This document shows, piece by piece, positions 1 through 5,068 of a DNA stretch of 5,068 nt. Position 1 is the stretch's first letter; each line of letters begins with the position of its first letter. Both the position numbers and the translations under genes were made by a program. Source of the stretch: Paracoccaceae bacterium (GTDB lineage Bacteria > Pseudomonadota > Alphaproteobacteria > Rhodobacterales > Rhodobacteraceae); assembly GCA_003447515.1 (NCBI GenBank), contig DLZA01000093.1, positions 1-5,068 on the forward strand, in the 5' to 3' direction. A model generated the notes under the pieces. The model saw only the letters and a program-made list of their open reading frames with translations. It was not told the DNA's origin and did not search any database.

Positions 1-16
1 ACCATCAAACGTACCT

Positions 17-54
17 CTCAACGTTAACCCTCAACTTAAAGACGGAATAATTTC
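17..54 (+). promoter_or_regulatory. Leader of the M20 peptidase gene with weak ribosome binding site and short tandem repeat
   Basis: The only Shine-Dalgarno-like element before the ATG is GGA at 44-46. Just upstream, CTCAACGTTAA (17-27) is followed 13 bases later by CTCAACTTAA (30-39), an imperfect direct repeat that could be a regulator site or chance. No convincing -35/-10 pair lies in the 54 bases available, so the gene may be transcribed from further left, possibly with an upstream neighbour. Confidence 0.25.
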
Positions 55-1185
55 ATGGATATCACCAAGTTGCCTTTTGATACCGAAGAAATGCTGGCCG
101 GTTTGAAGCCGTGGATCGAATGTGAAAGCCCAACATATGACCCCTTGGCAGTCGATCGGATGATGGATTTAGCCGCTTATGATTTGGCTTCATTAGCAAC
201 TATTGAACGCATTCCCGGGCGTATGGGATTTGGCGGATGCCTTCGTGCACGCTTTCCACACCCTGATATGGGTAAACCAGGCATTTTAATCGCAGGTCAC
301 ATGGATACAGTGCATCCAGTTGGAACGCTCAGCGTGCTTCCCTTCCAACGCACGGGTACGAAATGCTATGGCCCAGGAATCCAAGACATGAAAGGTGGCA
401 ATTACGTCTGCGTTGAAGCAATCATGCAGCTGATCCGAGCTGGCTTTCAAACGCCTCTACCAATCACTGTGCTTTTTACCCCAGACGAAGAAGTGGGAAC
501 ACCTTCTACTCGCGAACTTATCGAACATGAAGCAGCTCGCAACAAATACATTCTTGTTCCAGAGCCCGCCCGCGAAGATGGTGGGGCCGTAATTGGGCGT
601 TACGCCATTGCACGCTTTAACCTGCGCACAGTTGGAACGCCTAGTCATTCTGGAGCACATCTGAAAGAAGGCCGCTCTGCGATTGCGGCCATGGCGCGCA
701 AGATTGGCGAAATTGAAGCCATGACAGATGATGACTGCACTTTTAGCGTAGGCGTTATCAACGGTGGTCAGTGGGTAAATTGCGTTTCCTCAGAATGTAC
801 AGCAGAAGCGCTGACAATGGCTAAAACGCAAGAGGATTTGGATCGCGGTGTTGCAGCAATGATGGCACTCATGAACAAGGATGATGCCGTACAGTTCGAG
901 GTGACGCGAGGCGTCACTCGTCCTGTTTGGAAACCAGACCAACCCGGCACAATGATGCTTTATGAATTGGCACACGACATTGCCAAAGACCTTGGTTTTA
1001 ATCTGTCCGCAGCCAGTTCTGGCGGTGGTTCAGATGGAAACTTTACTGGCTATCTTGGCATTCCCACCCTAGACAGCATCGGTGTGCGTGGTGCAGGTCT
1101 GCACACGTTGAATGAACACATCGAAGTTGACAGTTTAGTCGAAAGGGCGCGCCTAATCGCGGGCATGTTGGTACGTTTGTCCTAG
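55..1185 (+). CDS. M20 family zinc metallopeptidase, carboxypeptidase G2 (glutamate carboxypeptidase) type
   Basis: Predicted cytoplasmic di-zinc hydrolase that cleaves an amide or peptide bond, probably releasing a C-terminal amino acid or an N-acyl group; the substrate is not known. The 376-residue protein carries the full M20 catalytic set: H82 and D84 in GHMDTVHP, bridging D111 in GIQDMKGG, the general base E145 with metal ligand E146 in DEEVGT, E170 in VPEPA, and H350 in GLHTLNEH. The spacings 82-111-146-170 equal those of Pseudomonas CPG2 (112-141-176-200, from memory), which is why I prefer this subgroup to DapE or ArgE. GTPSHSG (194-200) lies in the lid/dimerisation domain, and the Gly-rich SSGGGSDGN (321-329) precedes the last ligand. 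There is no signal peptide, unlike CPG2 itself. The ATG at 55 is preceded by GGA with 8 bases spacing. It converges on the permease gene. Family assignment is secure; specificity is open. Confidence 0.93.
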   Translation: MDITKLPFDTEEMLAGLKPWIECESPTYDPLAVDRMMDLAAYDLASLATIERIPGRMGFGGCLRARFPHPDMGKPGILIAGHMDTVHPVGTLSVLPFQRTGTKCYGPGIQDMKGGNYVCVEAIMQLIRAGFQTPLPITVLFTPDEEVGTPSTRELIEHEAARNKYILVPEPAREDGGAVIGRYAIARFNLRTVGTPSHSGAHLKEGRSAIAAMARKIGEIEAMTDDDCTFSVGVINGGQWVNCVSSECTAEALTMAKTQEDLDRGVAAMMALMNKDDAVQFEVTRGVTRPVWKPDQPGTMMLYELAHDIAKDLGFNLSAASSGGGSDGNFTGYLGIPTLDSIGVRGAGLHTLNEHIEVDSLVERARLIAGMLVRLS

Positions 1186-1195
1186 TTTCGCTCAA

Positions 1196-1236
1196 AGCTT
1201 AGGCGTAGCCGCCTCAAAACATACAATGTTGCCTAA
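1196..1236. terminator. Possible bidirectional terminator between converging genes
   Basis: The spacer between the converging peptidase and permease genes contains nested inverted repeats. AGGCG (1201-1205) pairs with CGCCT (1210-1214) over a 4-base loop; AACAT (1218-1222) pairs with ATGTT (1226-1230) over a 3-base loop; and TTAGGC (1199-1204) can pair with GCCTAA (1231-1236) around both. No hairpin is followed by a good U tract on either strand, so this is not a textbook Rho-independent terminator. Position, rather than sequence strength, is the main support. The CGCCT arm is also part of the 12-base repeat that flanks the permease. Confidence 0.35.
1210..1221 (+). repeat. 12-base inverted repeat flanking the permease, distal copy
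   Basis: CGCCTCAAAACA here is the exact reverse complement of TGTTTTGAGGCG at 2312-2323, so the two copies bracket the permease gene in inverted orientation. This copy lies 3' of the permease stop codon in the convergent spacer and shares its first five bases with the right arm of the small hairpin at 1201-1214. Seen directly in the sequence; its function is unknown. Confidence 0.75.
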
Positions 1237-2288
1237 ATTGGAATTGCGGACCAGAACTGAAACAGCAGGCCACTTACAAATGCTCCACTAAGCGACAATA
1301 CAATATAAAGCGCAAAAACCTGTGGCCGTGCGAGTGCCCAAACTGCCATCGCTGCTGGGATTGAGGTGACACCACCGGCGACCAGAAAGGCCATGCCCGC
1401 ACCTGGCGCCATGCCTTGATCAATCAGCCCACCAACCAGCGGCAGGGCGGCATAGCCGTTAAGGTATGCCGGAACCCCGACCAATGTCGCAGTCGCGATT
1501 GGCAGCAGGCCCTGCCCCCCGAGCGTCGCAGTTACCGCCTCCGCCGGAATCCACGCCAGCATCAGGCTTTCGAGAATGAACGCCAAGGTAAGCCACTTAG
1601 CAAGAAAAAGTGTAGTGCCCAGCGCGGTCTTTCCAAACTCCTCGCGGCGATCGATATCGATCCAAAACCGCCAGACCACAGGCTTGGGCGCGCGGATCGT
1701 CGCGCCGCCACAACCGCCATTGCCGATACCCTCTCGGAGGGGATCAGTGAAAGCACGGTGGTTCATCAACAGATGCACAACAGTGCCACCAACCACACCA
1801 AGCCCGATGGCGGCCAACGTTTTGGCTACCGCAAACTCAAGGTCGAGTACACCCGCCGTCAGCACAAACATTGATGGATCCATGATCGGCGAAGCCAGCC
1901 AAAACGCCATTACCGCCGACAGCGGCACCCCCATCGCCAGCAGCGCTGCAATCAGCGGGATCACCCCACAAGAGCAGAAAGGCGAAATGGCTCCAGCAAG
2001 CGCACCGAGACCGATCATCAAAAGCGGCGCGCCGACGAAGGCCCTGGCAATCAGATTGTCGGCGCCAGTTGCGCCGGCCCAGGCAGCGATTGCAATCGAA
2101 AGGATCAGGAACGGCGCCGTGTTCAGAAGCGCTTTGCCCGCGAAGACTGTGCTCTCAGCAGCCTGGAGACTGTCAAAAATCAGAAGCGCCACAAGGATCA
2201 GCACCGAGGCAAGCCAGACCCGCTGATCATGCCAAAGATGGCGCATCATGGACCAGAGGCCCGACGTAACTAGAGTCATATCAGTCAT
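1233..2288 (-). CDS. COG0701 (UPF0718/DUF318) permease, ArsP-like, probable organoarsenical or metal efflux
   Basis: Predicted inner-membrane permease of the family containing ArsP, which exports trivalent organoarsenicals such as methylarsenite. From the chosen start it has 351 residues, about 8-10 hydrophobic segments (roughly 25-40, 57-72, 88-101, 107-131, 155-175, 225-247, 261-284, 297-320, 325-347) and one polar loop (about 177-222) containing C193. The family signature SPFCSCG (102-108) holds C105 and C107, and GVPAYLNGY (271-279) marks the second half. It follows an ArsR-type repressor, as expected for a regulated efflux gene. I chose ATG at 2288 (MTDMTL), 52 bases after the ArsR stop, preceded by weak GGA. 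The frame stays open to ATG 2351 and GTG 2381, but those add a hydrophilic stretch overlapping the ArsR gene. GC content is visibly higher than in the flanking genes. Related COG0701 members have been linked to copper/zinc export, so arsenic is likely but unproven. Confidence 0.9.
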   Translation of the reverse strand: MTDMTLVTSGLWSMMRHLWHDQRVWLASVLILVALLIFDSLQAAESTVFAGKALLNTAPFLILSIAIAAWAGATGADNLIARAFVGAPLLMIGLGALAGAISPFCSCGVIPLIAALLAMGVPLSAVMAFWLASPIMDPSMFVLTAGVLDLEFAVAKTLAAIGLGVVGGTVVHLLMNHRAFTDPLREGIGNGGCGGATIRAPKPVVWRFWIDIDRREEFGKTALGTTLFLAKWLTLAFILESLMLAWIPAEAVTATLGGQGLLPIATATLVGVPAYLNGYAALPLVGGLIDQGMAPGAGMAFLVAGGVTSIPAAMAVWALARPQVFALYIVLSLSGAFVSGLLFQFWSAIPI

Positions 2289-2311
2289 CACTAAATATCC
2301 GGAATTACAGT

Positions 2312-2323
2312 TGTTTTGAGGCG
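2312..2323 (-). repeat. 12-base inverted repeat flanking the permease, proximal copy
   Basis: Read on the transcribed (-) strand this is CGCCTCAAAACA, in the 52-base gap between the ArsR stop and the permease start. It is the perfect inverted partner of 1210-1221. Outside it, on the + strand, CTAC (2332-2335) matches GTAG (1205-1208) beyond the other copy, so the symmetry continues after an unequal gap of 8 and 1 bases. In the mRNA the two copies could pair and bring the 5' leader and 3' end of the permease message together. Alternatively they are protein-binding sites or ends of a transferred cassette. Confidence 0.7.
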
Positions 2324-2340
2324 AAAAAAGTCTACAGATC

Positions 2341-2658
2341 TCATGCAACATCCTCTGCCATGCTGATAGCAACACCGGCACAGCACTCAGACGTCAGGAA
2401 GGCAACCAAACTGTGCATTGAAGGAAAATCGACCCGATTGAATACTTCCCGGCCCTGTCTGTCCTGCAGTACCAACCCGGCCTCAACCAATGCTGAGAGG
2501 TGATGCGCCAATGTCGATGGCGCCAGCCCCAAGTGCTCTCCGACGTCGCTCACGCGCAATCCTTTAACCCCGGCCTTAACCAACAGGCGAAAGATCGAAA
2601 GGCGGGCATCGTGGCCGAGAGCGGCGAGGGCGCGGGCATTAAGAGTTATCGTATTCAT
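2341..2658 (-). CDS. ArsR/SmtB-family transcriptional repressor with C-terminal vicinal Cys pair
   Basis: Winged-helix repressor expected to bind its own promoter as a dimer and release DNA on binding a trivalent arsenical. From ATG 2658 it has 105 residues. LAALGHDARLSIFRLL (11-26) is the usual family N-terminus, LRVSDVGEHLGL (34-45) begins the HTH, APSTLAHHLSALVEAGLV (46-63) contains the recognition helix, and QDRQGREVFNRV (65-76) forms the wing. The ELCVCDL metal site of the plasmid R773 ArsR is replaced by LRVSDVG, with no Cys. The only Cys residues are C92-C93 in SECCAGV, like the pair in the methylarsenite-selective Shewanella putrefaciens ArsR (Cys101/102, from memory). An upstream in-frame ATG at 2697 would add 13 residues and overlap the SnoaL stop as ATGA. 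I prefer 2658 because family members begin there and a promoter lies just before it, but no Shine-Dalgarno precedes either start. The permease follows after 52 bases. Confidence 0.92.
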   Translation of the reverse strand: MNTITLNARALAALGHDARLSIFRLLVKAGVKGLRVSDVGEHLGLAPSTLAHHLSALVEAGLVLQDRQGREVFNRVDFPSMHSLVAFLTSECCAGVAISMAEDVA

Positions 2659-2703
2659 TTTATAAAAAATAACCACTAATCTAGTTTTGTCAATCATTTG
2701 ATT
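2659..2703 (-). promoter_or_regulatory. Predicted ArsR promoter and candidate operators
   Basis: On the - strand TTGACA (2693-2688), a perfect -35, is followed by a 16-base spacer and TATTTT (2671-2666), a four-of-six -10. Only 7 bases separate the -10 from the ATG at 2658, so transcription would start at or next to the start codon, giving a leaderless mRNA. Two palindromes could be operators: AATCA-AA-TGATT on the - strand (2703-2692), touching the -35, and ACTA-GAT-TAGT (2685-2675), within the spacer. The -35 and first palindrome overlap the end of the SnoaL gene. ArsR dimers commonly bind such sites to occlude polymerase. Confidence 0.6.
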
Positions 2704-3677
2704 TTTGAGGGAGTGGCCTGAGTACCTTCGGTTTGTAAAAAAATCTGTTTCCAGATTGCAATCTCGTCAAACAGTGTAAATTCTCGCCTTAGGCCCCATG
2801 GGCCAAACTCTACGTGGCTGACGCCCATCACATGCACTTGCGCACCCGTCGGAGCACCAAACCGCCCCCAACCGTCATGTTTTCCGGTCAATGACCACCG
2901 GATCGCACTGCGCGGCGACAGGTGCGGGTCAACGCGCCCAATTTGATGGTTAATCTTGAAGTCAGCAGAAGGAAACGCGCTTCGTAGACCGAGCCAAAAC
3001 TCAGTGGCTGCATCATGACTATGAACTTCTTGGCCGCAAGGTAGGGAGAGCTGACAGGCCCTGTCATAGTGTTCGGTAATTACGCGAAAATCCGCAGCCA
3101 TGATGCGAAGTAAAATTTCGGCGTGCTGCTCGCAGCATTCAATGGTGTTTCCACGACCTGTGTATGGCCCTTCAATGTCCGTCTTCGGCGTCAATGGCAT
3201 CGCCGTGTCACCCGCCAATAATAATGAACGCGCCGCGTCCTGCGGGGTTTGGCCCAACTGAACGGCTATCGCTGCGTTGTCTCGAATTAGCCATTCGTCC
3301 CACACACGGTTTTGCCGACAAAACGTGTCAGCTATTGTTCGGAACGTACACCTGCACCCAGTCGCTGGACCAAATACGCCACCTTGATGCGTCGCGGTTG
3401 AGATTATGCGATGAGACGACAAAAAACCAGCATCCTCATTCCCGCTCCAGATGACATCTTCGCCAAACAATTGCCGATCTGGAAATTCAGCCAGCGTCGC
3501 CATTGTGTTGGCCTTGCCCGCGGTATTCCCGCGACTGATCCCTGCTGGCGTGCGCACAAGCAAATCATCCGCATAATGCCAATCAAGCGCCGAAATGTCG
3601 CGCCCTTCCCAGATCATTTTTGTACATTTTAAAATGTAATCTGGCAGATCTTTGTATTGAGGATCAAAACCTTTCAC
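2694..3677 (-). CDS. Tandem SnoaL/NTF2-like protein (polyketide-cyclase-like fold), two domains
   Basis: A 327-residue protein that reads as two SnoaL-like alpha+beta barrel domains in tandem. Domain 1 (about 14-140) has an N-terminal helix with MIWEGRDISALDWHYADD (21-38), SSHRI (87-91) and ending DEWLIRDN (127-134). Domain 2 (about 184-315) starts with HAEILLRIMAADF (185-197) and ends with VSHVEF (286-291) and EFTLFDEIAIW (299-309). The middle linker is polar. Members act as cyclases, isomerases, hydratases or small-molecule binders; neither domain's chemistry can be assigned here. The start is GTG at 3677, overlapping the oxidoreductase stop by 4 bases (GTGA) with GGAAG 7 bases upstream, so translation is likely coupled and the protein probably works with that oxidoreductase. 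A downstream ATG at 3617 is less likely because it would trim the first helix. C181-C182 is a vicinal pair. The domain call rests on motif and length resemblance, so it is less firm than the neighbours. Confidence 0.8.
   Translation of the reverse strand: MKGFDPQYKDLPDYILKCTKMIWEGRDISALDWHYADDLLVRTPAGISRGNTAGKANTMATLAEFPDRQLFGEDVIWSGNEDAGFLSSHRIISTATHQGGVFGPATGCRCTFRTIADTFCRQNRVWDEWLIRDNAAIAVQLGQTPQDAARSLLLAGDTAMPLTPKTDIEGPYTGRGNTIECCEQHAEILLRIMAADFRVITEHYDRACQLSLPCGQEVHSHDAATEFWLGLRSAFPSADFKINHQIGRVDPHLSPRSAIRWSLTGKHDGWGRFGAPTGAQVHVMGVSHVEFGPWGLRREFTLFDEIAIWKQIFLQTEGTQATPSKIK
3623..3638. repeat. 16-base perfect AT-rich palindrome inside the SnoaL 5' coding region
   Basis: TACATTTTAAAATGTA is perfectly self-complementary with no loop. 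It encodes residues 14-19 of the SnoaL-like protein, about 40 bases after its GTG start. It could be an internal operator or an AT-rich site with no role. The coding frame passes through it without disturbance. Confidence 0.6.
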
Positions 3678-4972
3678 TTGGCCGCTTCCAATCGATTTAC
3701 ACCTTGTTTCGCCAGTTCCTTGACAAGCAGCTTTGTATCAACATCTTGCACTGAGCAACAAAATTGCAGTGCAAGCGCCGCTGCCGTGCCCGTTGCTTGT
3801 CCCATTGCCATGCATTGGGGCATGCCGCGCACCGAAGCAAACGCCGTCGCATCAGCCGAAATAATACGGCCCGCAAACATCAAATTTGTCACGGTCTCAG
3901 GGATCAAAGCGCGGAATGGCAAAGTATAAAAATTACCTTTTTCAATTGCAGTTTGATGGGTCATATTGGTGCTAACGCGCATGACCTCGTCGATGGGGTT
4001 ATCGCAACTGACAACGCCATCTACAAACTTTGTACCCCGCAAAAGATCTGCACCTGTTACGCTTATCACACCTTGCAACTTGCGCGTCTCACGCACGCCG
4101 ACAGTAGGAGAGAGCAAGGACATATGCGCCTCCTCAAATCCTGGGACATCAGTTTGCAAAAACTGCGCTAATTGAAGGCACCGTCTGCGTCCCTCTTGTG
4201 TTGCAATACCAACGGCTACAGGATCGGTTCCATCAACACCACGCACATGGACCGAATTGCAAAATACTGATCCCTTATGAAACGCCTTCATCAAGTAAAG
4301 CTTTGCTAAATTAGGATGCAGTCGCCCCTCCACGATGCCCTTTGACGCGTAATCTGTGAAATACGGATCAGGATGTGCAAACGCCGCCTGCCAGTCCACG
4401 TTAATCATATGGAACGAAATGGTCACGGCCATCATTTTGCCATTCTCGTCGCCTAGAACGTAGGGCACACCCGCCTTGGCAGAAATGTCACCATCACCAG
4501 AGCAATCGATGACGATCTTTGGTTTAAAAACAAAGGTGCCATTTCGATCAAAGCAGGTGACAGTATCTATGGTGGAACCGGTCATTTTAGGCTGTGTTGC
4601 AGTTGCGTTCAGTCGAACCCTAACGCCTGCTTCCTCTAGCATCTCAAACATGGTCAGAGTTGCAATGTCGTGATCATAGATGATCTCCGGACCGAAATTT
4701 TCTAACGTGCAGGGGCGTTTCTCAGCAGCTGGTGGGGTCATCGCCTCAAGGCGCACCGTCAATTCTTCCATCAGGCCGCCGATAATTTGATCCACAGGAT
4801 ACCCACCGCCCCAAGGCATGCCGGGACAAAAGGCCATGACGCCACCAATTTTGCTGGTAGCCTCAATTAATGTGACTTTTAACCCTTGGCGACCAGCAGC
4901 GACGGCTGCGCCAAATCCAGCAGTGCCTCCACCTATCACGAGAACATCCGAATCTTCTTGCCGATCGATCAT
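3674..4972 (-). CDS. FAD-dependent oxidoreductase (FAD_oxidored family)
   Basis: Predicted soluble flavoenzyme of 432 residues; substrate and electron acceptor unknown. The N-terminal Rossmann motif VLVIGGGTAGFGAAVAAG (10-27) is followed by the ribose-binding acid in TLIEA (34-38) and by GGVMAFCPGMPWGGG (43-57), typical of this group near the isoalloxazine ring. IDCSGDGDISAKAG (155-168) is the second FAD contact, VGVRETRKLQG (291-301) is the conserved arginine motif of the family, and AGRIISADATAFASVRGMPQ (367-386) plus MGQATGTAAALA (390-401) form the C-terminal FAD-binding segment. There is no signal peptide, membrane segment or iron-sulfur Cys cluster. The ATG at 4972 places the Rossmann strand at the usual distance, with GGGA about 8 bases upstream. 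It is the first gene of the - strand group and overlaps the SnoaL gene by 4 bases. C405-C406 lie near the C-terminus. The family is secure; the reaction is not. Confidence 0.92.
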   Translation of the reverse strand: MIDRQEDSDVLVIGGGTAGFGAAVAAGRQGLKVTLIEATSKIGGVMAFCPGMPWGGGYPVDQIIGGLMEELTVRLEAMTPPAAEKRPCTLENFGPEIIYDHDIATLTMFEMLEEAGVRVRLNATATQPKMTGSTIDTVTCFDRNGTFVFKPKIVIDCSGDGDISAKAGVPYVLGDENGKMMAVTISFHMINVDWQAAFAHPDPYFTDYASKGIVEGRLHPNLAKLYLMKAFHKGSVFCNSVHVRGVDGTDPVAVGIATQEGRRRCLQLAQFLQTDVPGFEEAHMSLLSPTVGVRETRKLQGVISVTGADLLRGTKFVDGVVSCDNPIDEVMRVSTNMTHQTAIEKGNFYTLPFRALIPETVTNLMFAGRIISADATAFASVRGMPQCMAMGQATGTAAALALQFCCSVQDVDTKLLVKELAKQGVNRLEAAK

Positions 4973-5068
4973 AAAGATTTTCCCAACAACCTGTGAAACA
5001 CATATTGCACTACAAAGTAGAAACCCCGAATTGATGGGATTTTCAAGTGGACACTCAAATAAAACTAG
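4973..5068 (-). promoter_or_regulatory. Leader of the oxidoreductase-SnoaL operon with a hairpin
   Basis: The 96 bases upstream of the oxidoreductase start contain no convincing sigma-70 pair; TTGAAA is present at 5045-5040 but has no good -10 at the right distance. On the - strand AAATCCC (5042-5036) can pair as RNA with GGGGTTT (5027-5021) over an 8-base loop, using one G-U pair. Just downstream is a small CTAC-TTT-GTAG palindrome (5020-5010). The hairpin could be an operator, a leader structure or the end of a gene beyond the window. No gene is visible here. Confidence 0.3.

Noticed and set aside
1416..1874. Open frame of 152 codons on the + strand
   Set aside because: Also antisense to the permease. 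The low-complexity Arg/Gln-rich translation has no family resemblance, and it overlaps another spurious frame.
1576..2226. Open frame of 216 codons on the + strand
   Set aside because: It lies antisense within the permease gene, in a GC-rich region where spurious long frames are common. Its translation is rich in Ala, Pro, Arg and Ser with no recognisable domain, while the - strand product is a clear permease.
1186..2340. Insertion sequence or transposon carrying the permease, suggested by the inverted repeats
   Set aside because: No transposase, integrase or target-site duplication is visible and the repeats are only 12 bases, so a mobile element cannot be claimed.
2289..2381. Longer permease starts at ATG 2351 or GTG 2381
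   Set aside because: They would overlap the ArsR gene by 11 or 41 bases and add a hydrophilic, Cys-containing segment not expected before the first membrane helix. No usable ribosome binding site sits at the right distance. They cannot be excluded formally.
2341..2658. Classical arsenite-responsive ArsR of an arsRBC operon
   Set aside because: The alpha-3 Cys motif is absent and no arsenate reductase or ArsB/Acr3 pump is present in the window.
3764..4171. Open frame of 135 codons on the + strand
   Set aside because: Antisense to the oxidoreductase, whose frame has clear FAD-binding motifs here. The + strand translation is Cys/His/Arg-rich without any motif.

Overview
The window holds five complete protein genes and almost no spare DNA. 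One gene is on the + strand: an M20 metallopeptidase of the carboxypeptidase G2 type (55-1185). Four genes on the - strand run toward it, in transcription order: an FAD-dependent oxidoreductase (4972-3674), a two-domain SnoaL/NTF2-like protein (3677-2694), an ArsR-family repressor (2658-2341) and a COG0701/ArsP-type permease (2288-1233). The protein families, the mixed Shine-Dalgarno use and the moderate GC content suggest an alphaproteobacterium, probably a marine Rhodobacterales member. That is an inference from general family knowledge; no marker gene is present.

Layout. Bases 1-54 are a short leader before the peptidase. The peptidase and the permease converge on a 47-base spacer (1186-1232) containing several small inverted repeats. 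The oxidoreductase and SnoaL genes overlap by 4 bases (GTGA) and are almost certainly co-transcribed. The ArsR gene begins just after the SnoaL stop and appears to have its own promoter, which is embedded in the end of the SnoaL gene and may give a leaderless ArsR mRNA. The last 96 bases (4973-5068) are the leader of the oxidoreductase operon and the start of whatever lies beyond.

Function. The ArsR protein has no Cys in the classical alpha-3 metal site. It has a vicinal Cys pair near its C-terminus, the arrangement known from repressors selective for trivalent methylarsenicals. Next to a COG0701 permease carrying an FCSCG motif, this is most simply read as an organoarsenical sensing and efflux pair. 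The oxidoreductase, SnoaL protein and M20 hydrolase look like small-molecule catabolic or tailoring enzymes of unknown substrate. Nothing in the sequence proves a link between the two groups. The permease is visibly richer in GC than the flanking genes, suggesting a different history.

The most unusual non-coding signal is a perfect 12-base inverted repeat that brackets the permease gene (1210-1221 and 2312-2323). Its 8-base core occurs a third time at the start of the ArsR promoter region (2703-2710). No RNA genes, CRISPR arrays, transposases or recombinases were seen.
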